Assembly: GCA_023935145.1 (NCBI GenBank) | Contig: CM043704.1 | Coordinates: 99,371,873 to 99,435,872, forward strand | Length of the DNA: 64,000 bases | Source of the DNA: Bretschneidera sinensis | Taxonomy: Eukaryota > Streptophyta > Magnoliopsida > Brassicales > Akaniaceae | Direction of reading: 5' to 3' | Position numbers and translations under genes: made by a program | Shown here: piece by piece, positions 26,285 through 38,989 of the stretch | Numbering within the stretch: position 1 is the first letter of the stretch | How the letters are laid out: every line of letters starts with the position of its first letter | Notes under the pieces: model-generated | What the model was told of the DNA's origin: nothing | Seen by the model: only the letters and a program-made list of their open reading frames with translations | The model's database searches: none

Positions 26285-29200
26285 ATGGCTGAATCATACT
26301 TACCCCAGGTTATTACTACTGTTCTGGATGAATCTAATTATGTTGTGTGGGCTCAAGAAATGTCTGGTTTCCTCCGTGGACATAAATTGTGGCGTTACGT
26401 TACTGGAGATATCACTGAACCCAAGAAGAAGGACGACGAAGATGCTGACAAATATGTTGACCGTCTAGAGGACTGGGATAGTAAAAATCACCAGATTCTC
26501 ACATGGTTTCGTGCCACTATTATCGCAGAAATCAAACTTCAATTTGGTACACTCCATATAGCTAAAGAAGCTTGGGATCTTCTCCAACACCGCTACACCA
26601 GGGCAGACATCTCAAATCGATATCGTCTTCTTTCCATCCTTCATAGTATGCGCCAAGAACCTGGACAAACTATCAACAGCTTTCTATCTCAGATGACTGC
26701 CGTGTGGAACCAATTAGCTCTCACTGAGCCAACTTGGAAATGCACAAAAGACGCCGATGTTCATGGAAAGTACCGAACTGAGACACGCATTATGCAATTC
26801 CTGATGGGCTTGATAGAGGAATTTGAACCTGTACGAGCTTCAATCCTACACCGAGGCGCGATACCTCCCCTAAACGATGTCCTTTCTGATCTACTCAGTG
26901 AGGAAACACGTCTCGCCACATTACAAGGATCTCACACAGATGTTGCCCTTGCAGTACCCGTTGTTCTTGCCACACCAGCTGCCAAGACAAACCCATACCA
27001 GAAGCCCTTATATTGCAAGTATTGTCATTCACAAGGGCATGAATTGCTCAAATGTCCTTCTCGCCTATGTAAAGTCTGCAGAGAACCGGGTCACTATCTT
27101 GCAGACTGCCCTAAACTTCCTTCTGGAAATCAGTCAAATGGGAACCAAAATCGCTCACGAGGCTCATACAATCGGTTCTATTCCAAGCCAAAGAATACTG
27201 CTGCTGTAGCCACGGATGCTACACCAACTTCATCCAGCTCTTCACCTGATTGGAGTGGTTTATGCACCATTCTTACCGAGGCTCTAACTAAAATTGGTAA
27301 CAATATAGCCATGTCAGCTACACCAGGTACATCTCGATGGTATTTTGATTCTGCTTGTTGTAATCATATGACTTCTGATGCCTCCATATTTTCCTTGAAA
27401 ACCCGTGATGAGCATGCACCTACTATTCACACTGCCAATGGATCAAATATGTTGGTTAGCCACACTGGACATGTTGACAGTTCTCATTTGTCTCTTCCTG
27501 ACACATATTTGGTTCCTAATCTTACGCTTAACCTTATATCTGTTGGACAACTATGTGATCTTGGACTTGATTTGCATTTTTCTTCTACTGGTTGTTGTGT
27601 GCAGGACCCTCAGACAGGAAAACTCCTTGGAACCGGCCGTAAAGTTGGACGCCTCTTTGAGCTTACTCACCTCCAAGTCCCATCCTCACCAAACCAATCA
27701 GCCGCATCCATCCCAGCACTCTCTCCCGTGGAATTGTGGCACTCTCGGTTAGGTCACACTTCATCCAGCCCTCTACGTTCTCTTATTTCTAGTGGTCAGT
27801 TAGGATCACTTCAGCATGAGTCTTTTAATTGTATTCATTGTCAACTTGCAAAACAATCAGCTTTACCTTTTAATGAGAGTCAGTCTGTTTCCCTTGCACC
27901 TTTTGATTTAGTACATTCTGACGTTTGGGGGCCTTCTCCTCATACATCAATGGGTGGTGCTCGTTATTTTGTTATATTTGTGGATGACTATTCTCGTTAT
28001 ACTTGGTTATTTCTTATGAAAAGCAGATCTGAACTCTTTCAAATATATTCTGATTTTTCTTCTATGGTTTAAACTCAATTCTCTCGGAATATCAAAATTT
28101 TTCGTTCAGATAATGCAATGGAATATAAAGACCGTGTTTTTCTAAACCTACTTCACAAAAATGGCACGTTTCCCCATCGCTCGTGCCCTGGAACCTCCCA
28201 ACAAAATGGACGAGCCGAACGCAAACATAGACATATTCTTGACACTGTTCGTGCTCTACTAATTTCGTTATCATGTCCTGAACGTTTCTGGGGTGATGCT
28301 GCCTTAACCGCAGTGTACACAATCAATCGTGTCCCTTCCGCTACAATCCAAAATCAGTCTCCATTCGAGCGCCTTTTCTGTAAACCTCCTGATTACTCTA
28401 ACCTCAGAGTTTTTGGTTGCGCTTGTTTTGTTCTTCTCAAACCACATGAACACAATAAATTACAACCAAGGGCTCATCTGTGTTGTTTCATTGGATATGG
28501 TATTGAACATAAGGGGTATCGGTGCTGGGATCCTATTTCTAAAACTCTTCGTATCTCTCGTCATGTCATTTTTTGGGAACATCAAATGTTCTCTTCCTTA
28601 CGGTCATTTGACATGTCAACCATCACTAACTCCATATTCTTTACTGATCCATCTATTGAGTTATTTCCTGAGAATCCAGTTTCATGTACTGTTGAGTCCA
28701 CCTCCGAATCACCAGCCGATATCACCCCTTCCGTTCCGGACCCAGCTCCAGCTCCAGAACCCTCAACTGACCTCACCTCTCCGACTCAATCGGTCGTGCC
28801 CGAGGATATTCCTATGTCTGATGAGTCTGCACCAACTCCATCTGAGAGCCATCCTCCAGATCACCCCCGCAGATCTACCAGGGTAACTCATCCCCCTTCT
28901 CATCTTGCTGATTACCATTGTGATTATCATTGTTTTTCCATTATACTTCATCTGCATGAGCCTCAATCCTATAAGGAGGCTAGTACTAATCCACTTTGGC
29001 AGAAAGCAATGGATGAAGAACTTCAGGCCCTAGCTAAAACTCATACCTGGGATATTGTTGATCTGCCCCCTGGAAAAACTCCTATTGGGTGCAAATGGGT
29101 GTTTAAGATCAAGACACTTTCTGATGGCTCTATTGAACGATATAAAGCCCGACTTGTTGCCAAGGGATTTGCTCAGGAATATGGCATTGACTATGAAGAG

Positions 29201-30481
29201 ACATTTGCTCAAGTGGCGAGGCTCACATCTGTCCGTACACTCCTTGCTGTCGCTGCCATTCGAAGATGGACTCTATTTCAAATGGATGTCAAAAATGCAT
29301 TTCTCAATGGGGATCTTCTTGAGGAAGTCTATATACATACACCTCCCGGCTTGGATACCCCTCGAAACAAAGTTTGTCGCCTTCGTCGTGCCCTATATGG
29401 TTTGAAACAAGCTCCACGTGCCTGGTTTGCCAAATTCAGCACTACTATTCATCAGTTTGGGTTCACACCGAGTGCTCATGATTCAGCTCTGTTTATCCGC
29501 CATACTGCCAACGGTATTATCATTCTTTTACTATACGTGGATGATATGGTTATTACTGGAGATGATCTACATGGTATTTCTGAACTCAAAAAGTTTCTCA
29601 GTGGCCAATTCGAGATGAAAGATCTTGGTGTGCTCACCTATTTTCTTGGCCTCGAAGTCTCATCTAATTCTGATGGATTTTTTCTCTCTCAGGCCAAATA
29701 TGCCTCGGACCTCCTTTCCAAGGCTGGGATCACTGACTCAACCACTGCCACTACTCCTCTCGAGCCGAACGTCAGACTTACCCCACTTGATGGTTCACCT
29801 CTTCAGGATGCCACTCTATATCATCAACTGGTTGGAAGTCTTGTATATCTTACTGTCACTCGCCCTGACATTGCCTATGCTGTTCATCAGGTCAGTCGGT
29901 TCTTGTCCGCTCCTCGGACCACCCATTACTCGGCTGTTCTTCGCATTCTTAGGTACTTCAAGGGTACTTTATTTCATGGGCTTCATTCACAGTCTGCCCC
30001 CGTTTTACAAGCCTATTCTGATGCCGATTAAGCCGGAGACCCCACCGATAGACGTTCAACCACTGGTTACTGTTTCTTTTTGGGCAATTCTCTCATTTCC
30101 TGGCGTAGTAAGAAACAAACTGTGGTTGCTCGCTCCAGTACTGAAGCTGAATATCGTGCCATGGCTGATGCAACTCAAGAACTTCTCTGGCTTCGATGGC
30201 TACTCGCTGACATGGGTATCTCTTCTTCTGCTGCCACTATCCTACACTGTGACAACAGGAGTGCTATTCAGATCGCTCACAATGATGTCTTCCACGAGCG
30301 TACAAAACACATCGAGAATGATATCCACTTCATCCGTGATCACATTCTCCAGAATACGGTTCGTCTACAATCCGTCAGTTCAGCCGATCAGACAGCTGAT
30401 ATTTTCACTAAGGCTCATCCACCCGGACGCTTTCACTCTCTGGTTTCCAAACTCAAGTTCACCTCCCACTTACCGCCTTGA
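26285..30481 (+). pseudogene. Copia-2 gag-pol polyprotein gene, two in-frame stops
   Basis: One frame throughout, about 1,400 codons, interrupted at TAA 28070-28072 (integrase) and TAA 30029-30031 (RNase H, at the codon expected to be Trp of the DADWAGD motif). Order: gag (ESNYVVWAQEMSGFL), two zinc knuckles CKYCHSQGHELLKC and CKVCREPGHYLADC, protease with DSACCNHM (Ala where DSG is common), integrase with HSRLGH, CIHCQLAK, VHSDVWGP, FRSDNAMEY and the Glu-bearing GRAERKH, RT with FQMDVKNAFLNG and YVDDMVITGDD, and RNase H with [11 protein letters not shown] and [10 protein letters not shown]. The first stop lies between the first and second acidic integrase residues. The first ATG in frame is at 26285; the open frame begins slightly upstream at a TTG. 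Confidence 0.93.
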
Positions 30482-30485
30482 GTTT

Positions 30486-30494
30486 GAGGGGGGA
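30486..30494 (+). other. Copia-2 polypurine tract
   Basis: GAGGGGGGA immediately before the 3' LTR. Confidence 0.88.
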
Positions 30495-30653
30495 TGTTAA
30501 TGTATTATATGTGCTTAGTCCCACATTGGTTGTGTATAGCTTTGCTTCTCCTATTAGCTTGTATAAATAGGATAGCTCCCTTTGTAAGCAAATCACACCA
30601 TTCAATATAATTCTTCTTTTTGTATTGTCTCACTTCCTCTCTTAAATTCAACA
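30495..30653 (+). repeat. Copia-2 3' LTR
   Basis: TGTTAATGTATTATATGTGC to TTCAACA, canonical TG...CA ends, followed by ATATA. Confidence 0.94.
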
Positions 30654-30658
30654 ATATA

Positions 30659-32370
30659 TATAATAGAGTTGTTCTCCAAAACATTATAGTATGAACACTT
30701 TTATTAATGGTTATAATCAATGTTTTGACTGTTCTCTCCTTAATTGGCAATTAAATCAAACGTTATACAATTTTAAGAAACTGATCTTGTATCAAATGTA
30801 TTAACTTCATAACGGTAATTTTATCAAACGTTATACAATTTTTAAATTGTATCAAATGTATATATATAACAGAGTTGTTCTCAAAACCATTACTAGTATG
30901 AGCACACTTATTAATGTTTTGACTGCTATCTCTTTTGCAATTATTTCAAAGGAATTATATTTTCAAACAGGTTAAAAAAAATTATAAATACACGTAAAAA
31001 AGAAGAACAGTGGAAACGGCACACATTATTTGATTAGGAGTTCGAAATCAAACTAAAAAATTGATACCAAAACTATCGATTTAAATTTTTTATATATTTT
31101 TGATTATTGGTTTTGTTGTCATTTTTTTTCATATACCTTCATAACTGAACTGAATCAATTATATATACATAAATATAAAAAAATAAATGTATATTTTTAC
31201 TATTTTTTCAAAAATCAACAAAAATGAAATAAAACAATCTATGTCTTTAGATAAAAATAAATCCAAATTTATCCAGACTTGTTAATTTATTAATCTAGTT
31301 CATAGACTTTTCTTGATTTCTCTATTCTTTTTATTTTTGGATTTAAATTTTGTTATTTGAAAGTGTTTTATTTTGCCATAATTAACTTGTGACATTTCAT
31401 CAACTTTGCCATAACTTTTGTATTAAAAATAAAATTGAGTAAAATCAAATTATTAATTATTAGTTAAAAATAAAATATACAAATATTTGAATTTAAAAAT
31501 AAATATATTTAAATTTTAAAAAAATAATTTAATAATTAAATGATATATATATATATCAATACCTATGTTATTGTTTAAGTGAAATATAAAATTTAAAAAA
31601 TAATATTATTCATAAATTTGATTAAAACTACCAATAAAATTTCAAAAGTAAAAAAGTTTAGTCCAGAATTGCGACTGTCATGAAATTTTATTTCTACGGG
31701 GTCCACTTTTTTAACACGCTCCATACATTTTGGATCACGTGTCAAATTTTTATCGCGCACGTGGTAATTTACTGTGTTATGCTAGCTGGCACTAGTGCGA
31801 AGTTGGCTGTCCTAGCCTTATCCAATTTCTAATAAAGCAATCATAATGTCACATGCTGTTTATATTTGTTAAGTCACCAACAAATTTGATTGGCGTCCTT
31901 TTCGTTTTATTCTGAAAATATATGTAACGCAAAGGTGACCAAAATGCTGTCTAATTTTCGAAGGGGCTGAAGTTCGACGCAGAGCTTTTTAGTTGCCAAG
32001 TTATAGCAGCACTGAGGAACATCCAACAGCTATAGTCTTTCTGGTTTGCACTTTGCACAACCGAATCCTCATACTCACGTGGGTACACCCCTCGGGGCAG
32101 AGGATCCAACCTCTGACATGATTGATTGCAATGTTTCTATTCTGGTAAAAATATTTTATGCTTATTCTTCTCTTGAAAAGAAAATCTTTTAGGTAAATCA
32201 AGAAAAAAAAGAAAATATTTATGTTTAATTGCTTATTATTATCTTAATAAACCCAATTGACAAATGACCGGTAATTGATGAATCAAGATTACAGATTATA
32301 ATCTTATCCTCTTGAATATTGATATCCTAATTTCTTTTGATGCTAGACTTTCCTAATTAAACACCAATGA
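30659..32370. other. AT-rich intergenic DNA upstream of TPS7
   Basis: No gene recognised. It includes another copy of the dispersed repeat (about 31440-31570), two short related blocks TCAAACGTTATACAATTTT (near 30755 and 30825), and three CACGTG hexamers listed separately. Confidence 0.5.
31736..32081. promoter_or_regulatory. Three G-boxes upstream of TPS7
   Basis: CACGTG at 31736-31741, 31758-31763 and 32076-32081, about 300-650 bp upstream of the probable TATA box. CACGTG is bound by plant bZIP and bHLH factors. The hexamers are directly visible; use by TPS7 is inference. Confidence 0.4.
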
Positions 32371-32374
32371 TCTT

Positions 32375-32385
32375 TATATATATAT
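32375..32385 (+). promoter_or_regulatory. Putative TATA box of TPS7
   Basis: TATATATATAT, about 30 bp before a plausible transcription start near 32410. It is the only TATA-like element properly placed before the predicted first leader exon. Confidence 0.45.
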
Positions 32386-32412
32386 GGGTATAGTATAACA
32401 AACACTATATTT

Positions 32413-32770
32413 TTGTTCTTGTTTAACACCATTAAAACCCTAAAAAAAACAAAATTTCCTGTCAATTTGGGGTTTAAAGATCAACACTGCAGTAGCATTC
32501 TCATTGGTTCAGAATCAGAGGTTAGTTTACATGTTCATTTCTTAATACATTCTCTTCAATTTGATTGTTTTTCCATTCGGTTCAACCCTCTATTATTCTT
32601 CTTGTTTACACAATTAAAATCCTAAAAAACAATTTTTCTTGTAAATTTGGGTTTAAAGATCAACACTGCACTAGGATTCTCATTGGTTCAGAATCAGAGG
32701 TTAGTTTACATGTTCAACTTCTTGATACATTTCTTCAATTTGATTGTATTTCAATACGGATTTCACCAGT
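32413..32770 (+). repeat. Tandem duplication of TPS7 leader exon, offset 179 bp
   Basis: The segment with GTTTAAAGATCAACACTGCA, TCATTGGTTCAGAATCAGAG and GTTAGTTTACATGTTCA occurs twice. Each copy carries the same candidate donor CAGAG/GTTAGT, at 32520/32521 and 32699/32700. Confidence 0.85.
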
Positions 32771-33226
32771 TTAGGGTTTTGGGTCATTGTTCGTTTGCAT
32801 GTTTTTGGATCTGGGTATTGGATAAATAGTTTCTTTCGTTGTAATATCATGGATCTGATTGTGGATATTGTTTTGATTTTGATTTTGTTAATATCATGGA
32901 TCTGATTGTGTAATTTACTTGCTTTGTTATTTAATGTAAAGAAGTTGGGTTCTTTAGTAGACTGTGATATAGCCCTTTTGGAGAGAAAAAGGAATATGGG
33001 ACCTTTGCATTTGGCAAGATTAGAATATTCAGACACCTTAATATGTATAATTTCTTTTGTTGTTGCAGTATGGAGAATCTTCTTTGTTGCTTTGGTTCTC
33101 TTTAAGTAGATTTTGTACATTGTTTCGTTTGTATTCACTCCACAGGATGATCCTTTTGTATTTAGTGGAATTCATGAAATTGCTGCCTCATTGTGCTTGC
33201 CAATTGTGATTGGTTGGTTTATGCAG
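32521..33226 (+). other. Probable TPS7 5'-UTR intron
   Basis: Donor AATCAGAG/GTTAGT (32520/32521, with an alternative at 32699/32700) and acceptor TTTATGCAG/ATTTTG (33226/33227). This leaves 67 nt of leader without an ATG before the start at 33294. A leader intron is usual in plant class II TPS genes. Inferred, no transcript data. Confidence 0.55.
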
Positions 33227-33293
33227 ATTTTGTGAACTCACTCATTGACAAAGAAACTCGTACGGTTTTCCATTCTAAGAGGGGGTAAAGATA

Positions 33294-36200
33294 ATGTCAA
33301 GATCATATACCAATTTACAAGACTTACTAACAGGGAATTTCCCCGCTATGGTTTGTGCACCGAGGCGTCTTCCAAGGGCGATGACAGTTCCCAGTAATGT
33401 GTCAGAGCTTGATGAAGATCAGCCATATAGTGTATCGTCTGATAATCCATCATCGATTTCCTCAGATCGAATGATCATTGTGGCTAATCATCTTCCCCTG
33501 AATGCAAAGAGGAGACAAGATAGTAGAGGTTGGAGTTTCAGTTGGAACGAGGATTCCTTATGTTTGCAGCTAAAAGATGGTTTGCCAGAAGATATGGAGG
33601 TTTTCTATGTTGGGTCACTGAAGGTTGATGTTGATCCAAATGAGCAGGATGAGGTTGCACATATTTTATTGGATGAATTTAAATGTGTACCTACATTTTT
33701 GCCTCCGGATTTACATGCAAAGTTTTATGATGGTTTCTGCAAGAGGCAGCTATGGCCACTTTTTCATTGCATGGTGCCCTACTCAGCTGACCAAGGAGGC
33801 CGTTATGATCGGTCTTTGTGGAGAGCTTATGTTTCGGTAAATAAATTGTTTTACCAAAGAGTAATTGAGGTTATAAATCCTGATGAAGATTATATTTGGA
33901 TTCATGATTACCATTTGATGGTGCTGCCAACATTCTTGAGAAAACGTTTTAACAGAATAAGGATGGGGTTTTTCCTTCACAGCCCATTTCCATCGTCTGA
34001 GATTTATAGGACTCTTCCTGTCAGAGAGGAAATACTTAAGGCTCTACTCAACACAGATCTTATGGGTTTCCACACATTTGATTATGCTCGACATTTCCTT
34101 TCTTGTTGCAGTCGGATGTTAGGTTTGGAATATCAGTCAAAGAGAGGCTACATAGGGTTGGAATATTATGGGAGGACTGTAGGAATTAAGATTATGCCGG
34201 TTGGAGTCCATATGGGCCGGATACAGTCTGTGATGAAAGTAACAGATGACGAGTGTAGGTTAAGGGAGCTCAAACAGCAATTTGAAGGGAAAATAGTGTT
34301 GCTTGGTGTCGATGATATGGATATTTTTAAAGGTATTCATTTGAAACTTTTGGCAATGGAACAGATGCTTAAGATACACCCAAAGTGGCAGGGTAGTGCT
34401 GTGCTGGTTCAGATTGTAAACCCTGCAAGAGGCAGAGGGATTGATTTAGAGGAGATACGTGCTGATATACAAGAAAGCTGCAGGAGGATCAATGAAGAAT
34501 TTGGGCAACCTGGATATGAACCAATAGTTATTATTGACAGACCTGTTTCTGTCAGTGAAAGGGTTGCGTATTACAGCATTGCTGAGTGTGTTGTTGTCAC
34601 AGCTGTAAGAGATGGGATGAACCTTACTCCTTATGAATATATTATCAGTAGACAGGGGATATCTGGTTGCGAGCCTTGTTCTGGTTTCAGTGGCCCAAAG
34701 AAGAGCATGTTGGTGGTATCAGAATTTATTGGGTGTTCCCCGTCACTGAGTGGGGCAATCCGTATAAACCCTTGGAATGTCGAAGCAACTGCCGAGGCAC
34801 TGAATGAGGCCATTTTGATGGGTGATTCAGATAAACAGCTGCGACATGAGAATCATTATCGATATGTTAGCACCCATGATGTGGCTTATTGGTCACGTAG
34901 TTTCTTGCAAGACTTGGAGAGGATTTGCGCTGATCATTATAGGAGAAGATATTGGGGAATTGGTTTTGGCTTTGGGTTCAAAGTTATGGCACTTGATCAT
35001 AATTTCAGAAAGCTTTCAATGGCTTGCATTGTGTCGGATTACAAAAGGGCAAATACTAGGGCCATATTACTGGACTACGATGGCACTGTGATGCCCCAAT
35101 ACCACATCAATAAGTCCCCAAGTATGGAAGTTATTTCAATCTTGAGTTCATTTTGTGGGGACTTGAAAAATACAGTTTTCATTGTCAGTGGAAGAGGGAG
35201 AGACAGCCTAAGCGAGTGGTTTTCTCCTTGCAAGAAGCTCGGTATTGCAGCAGAACATGGGTACTTCTTGAGGTGAGTTTTCTCTCCATCTCTTTCTAAA
35301 ATCAAACCTAAACCATCATACAGACTTACTTTAGGCCCAAGTATATCAGCCTCTTCCTCTCTCTGCCCCTCTCCCATTTATTTTATTTTTCATTCCCTTT
35401 AATTTATGTGTACTTACATTGGGGCACTTGCTTTAAACATGCTACTTCTTAGGTGGTCACAGAATGAAGAATGGGAAGTATGTGGTCAGAGATCCGACTT
35501 TGGGTGGATGCAGATGGCTGAACCTGTAATGAACTTGTATACTGAAACTACTGATGGATCTTCAATTGAGAAAAAAGAAAGTGCTCTGGTCTGGCAATAT
35601 CGGGATGCAGACCTGGGTTTTGGATCCTCACAGGCAAAGGAGATGTTAGATCATCTAGAGGGTGTTTTAGCAAATGAACCTGTTGCTGTGAAGAGTGGTC
35701 GGCATATTGTAGAAGTGAAGCCTCAGGTATGTGTCAGTGTTTCGTAGTTTCGGATGTTTCATCAAGCTTTTCTGTTTGTGATTATCTTTCTGTACTTTTT
35801 TCTGGCTATATAAAGATAATTTTATTTGGAAAAAATCAACTACTTCATCCTGATTTTAAATGAAGTTTGATCATCTCTTTCCATGACAAATGGATTTAGA
35901 TTGTCCCTTGTAATTTGTGAGTTTCAATAATTTTGTGACAGTCACCCCGAATCATTTTGTAACTTTTGAATCATTCCAAATATAAAATTGAGATGACATT
36001 GTTGTTTTCTATTCCCTGCCATGTAATCTTTTCCTTACAAAGATAACGCTCTCTTTTTTAAATTTTTTGTTATCACTTCTCAATTTTTCCACTACACTTG
36101 TGCAAATAATTTCCTTTATAAAATACTCCCCCAGCATATGGTTCTCTAAATTTGTTGCTGTTATTCTGATCACCGACATGGGGTCTAAACATAGTTTCTG

Positions 36201-36686
36201 ATGCGTTCTGTCCAATAAAATCTTCCCTTTACCTTGTTTCTCTCATTATCATTGCTGCACTAGATCATCTATAGATTATCTGATTTTTTCTTCTTTTATA
36301 ATTTTATATTACTTGTGGTTTTTGTATAACGATTTTTAATTTAGTATGTACTTGGTCTGTGCCGGAGTTGGGAGATCTGATTTTTTGCCCTCCATTTTCT
36401 CCAGGGAGTTAGCAAAGGTGTAGTTGCAGAAAAGATCTTCACATCAATGGCTGAAAATGGAAAACAGGCTGATTTTGTGCTGTGTATTGGTGATGACAGA
36501 TCTGACGAGGACATGTTTGAAGTAATTGGTAATGCAGTGTCTAGAAATATTCTCTCTGCCGAAGCTTCAGTGTTTGCGTGCACAGTTGGTCAGAAGCCAA
36601 GCAAAGCTAAATACTATTTGGATGATACTGCTGAAGTTATTCTTATGCTTGAATCTCTGGCTGAAGTGTCCGATCATTCAACCTAA
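33294..36686 (+). CDS. TPS7: Class II trehalose-6-phosphate synthase-like, TPS7-like (3 coding exons)
   Basis: Exons 33294-35272, 35453-35726 and 36405-36686, 2,535 nt, 844 aa; junctions TTGAG/GTGAGT, TTCTTAG/GTGG, CTCAG/GTATGT and CTCCAG/GGAG. N-terminal GT20 domain (about 59-550): HDYHLMVLPTFLRKR near 203, GFFLHSPFPSSE, GVDDMDIFKG and RDGMNLTPYEY. C-terminal phosphatase-like HAD domain: LLDYDGT (about 592), IVSGRGRDSL, GDDRSDEDMF (about 780). The N terminus MSRSYTNLQDLLTGNFP and the PRAMTVPSNVSELDEDQ block are class II, closest to TPS7. Class II proteins generally lack measurable synthase or phosphatase activity and are considered regulatory, linked to SnRK1/sugar signalling and 14-3-3 binding. 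Residue 66 is His in VANHLP, where the catalytic enzymes have Arg for glucose-6-phosphate. The three-exon structure is typical. Confidence 0.95.
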
Positions 36687-38989
36687 GCTAGCGAAGAAAT
36701 TGAGAGCTCATCTTGAAATCTTTGTCAGGTTTCCTTATTTTCATTTGACTATTCTTTATTCAATTGAAGATATGCTCAAGATTAGGCTGGAGGCATCATA
36801 CTAGACCCGGTTTTGAGTAGAGTTACTGCAGTTAATAGAATTCACATGTATTGTCGTTATGTTTCATTTGATCATAAATTTAGATTGTAAAAAGACCAAG
36901 AAAGAACTAATTTCTATATGCTTGAGCAAATATATAGGAAGGATGGCAGATATAAAACAGAGCAAGTGTTATATTGTTTGGCTAGGGTTTGAGGTGTTCT
37001 GGTACAGGGGACTTCTAGCTTAGTACAGTTGGTTTTTTTGGCATTAACGGTAGTTATCCTGGAGAATGATGAATGATAACCTGGGTTTTGAAAGAATTGC
37101 TGTTGGTATTGATTTTGATTGTGATTGCATATAAAAGAAATTAAAAATATAACTTTTCTTGAAAAGTTTGATATGGCTTTTGATTGTGATTCAATATGAA
37201 AGAATTTGTATTCAATTTGCAACTTGATGTTGAAAACATTCAAAAAGCTTGTCAAATTTAGAGCCTTGGTCTTAACTTCTCATGGTGAATCTGCTTGGAA
37301 AAGCCTGGGTTTACTTTCTGTGTTCAAACCGGGGCGCAGCAGTTAATTGGTGTTGGTTGCCATTAATCCCAGAGTATGGCATTAAAACTCCAGTTAAGCC
37401 AATACCCAGCAGTTAACAATGTTCTGTTGAATATTACTATTTGTCATTCATCAATCCTCTCTTAAATTCCTTGGTTATGTTCTTCTCTCTGTACAGATGC
37501 TTAAGTAAATTTTTTAAGAATTTGTTTCTGTAGATTGTAATGCGCTGCTCTAACCAGTTAAAGTTGTTCGTGGTTTTCCGTGTTTCCTTGTCCCATCCGT
37601 TCTCGGCTTCATATTCAATTTAATTGCAAATGCAAGCACTAAATAATTCTCTTAAGAAATAAATCAATAATGTTGATAAGATCTTGTTTTGCTCAAGTTT
37701 CTGATTATTCTTCGTTTGAAGTAATTGAGCTTGTGACTTGTAAAAAGCGATGCCTTTGATATGCGAGTAATTTTCCACTTTTAGAACGATTCCTTTGGAA
37801 CTAGGACTGTATAATCCTGTCTTCTTACAGTGGGGTTATGATTTTTAGGAGAAAAAAGTGAAAGAGAAGAAGAAAGTCGAAAGAAAAATGAAACTTTGCT
37901 GTGTTTGGTGGGAAAGAAGAAAAAAAAAAAAAAAAAAAACAAACAAAAATTTACACCCTTCATTATAATTTTATTAATTTACTAGGATTGATAATTATAA
38001 CTTGAAGATAAAAAACTACAAGAATATCTTACTAATTAACGGAAAAAAAATTGTTATTCTCTTCATTTTTCTTTTTTTTCTTCCAATTATTTTTCTTCAG
38101 TGCATTGTGTGATTGCATGAGAAATTCTTCATTGATTCGAGTTTAAATTATTGGATTTAGACTAGTTAAAAATTTTATTGATAATTTTAAATATTTTACT
38201 GGTAATGTTAATTTTTTGGACTCACACCTATATTGATGTTATCAATGAAGCTTATCAAGATTACCAATGAAATTTCCAATTGATTTAAACCATTAAGTTT
38301 AGACATAAACCAACCAAATTTTTTTTATGACTGTAGATGTTCTAATGTCCTTCCATTTCAAGAAATAAACTGTATTTGGAAGATTTTGACAAAAGAACAA
38401 AACTGAATCAGAAACTAGAGGTGTTCTGTCAAGAAAGAAACTAGAGTTAGAATTGGATGAGTGATGTTTTGAAACTTACAAGAAAATTTTTGTTGGCATT
38501 CCAAAACAAACTCTGGGTGTTAAAATGAATCATCTTGTATTGGATATTCTTTTCGAATTGGCTCGTACATTTAATTTTATATGTGATTATTTACTTTGTT
38601 TCTTTCCATACATGCGTTTCTTGATTAAACTTTTAAAAATGAAACTCACTTGAAGAACATATAAAATCACAATTGCTGATAGGTCTTGGGAACATAATGT
38701 TTGGGTGTGACGAGAGGGAATCAGAGTCTCTCATTTCCTCCCCTTACTCTCTTTACAAACTCCCAAACAAAGGGGAATATAAAAAACTGTAGTTTTGAAG
38801 AGTTTTGGAGGGAGTGAGGGACCCTCTGAATCCTCTTATTTCCATTAAAAAACCTCTAAAACAAAAGGGTAAATGTACTTAATTTCTTCTCATTCTCCTC
38901 TCCAAGCAAGAGGTTAGAGAATTTGGTATGCCCTTAATGATAGATGTGCAAAAAGATAAGAGAAAAATAAACCTCAAAACGTAATCCCT
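36687..38989. other. Intergenic DNA between TPS7 and receptor kinase
   Basis: Convergent 3' flanks of two genes; the first few hundred bases probably include the TPS7 3' UTR. There is a poly(A) tract near 37918-37938. No further gene or clear transposon recognised. Confidence 0.5.

Larger units (their letters stand above)
25698..30653 (+). mobile_element. Copia-2: young Ty1/Copia LTR retrotransposon
   Basis: Complete 4,956-bp element: 159-bp LTRs, PBS TGGTATCAGAGCC, one gag-pol frame from the ATG at 26285 to the stop at 30481, polypurine tract, 3' LTR. The target duplicate ATATA flanks both ends (25693-25697, 30654-30658), within an AT microsatellite. LTRs differ at four positions by eye (about 2.5%), one being the terminal TG turned to TA in the 5' LTR. 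Only two in-frame stops break the polyprotein and there is no frameshift, so it was active recently in evolutionary terms. Confidence 0.95.

Noticed and set aside
28092..28966. Minus-strand frames in Copia-2
   Set aside because: Shadows of the long gag-pol frame.
32701..33138. 145-codon minus-strand frame upstream of TPS7
   Set aside because: Antisense to the predicted leader intron, no recognisable domain, Lys/Ile-rich composition expected from AT-rich DNA.
38690..38880. Possible MITE upstream of the kinase stop codon
   Set aside because: AATGTTTGGG and CCCAAACAAA look like inverted ends, but no target duplication or matching termini could be set.
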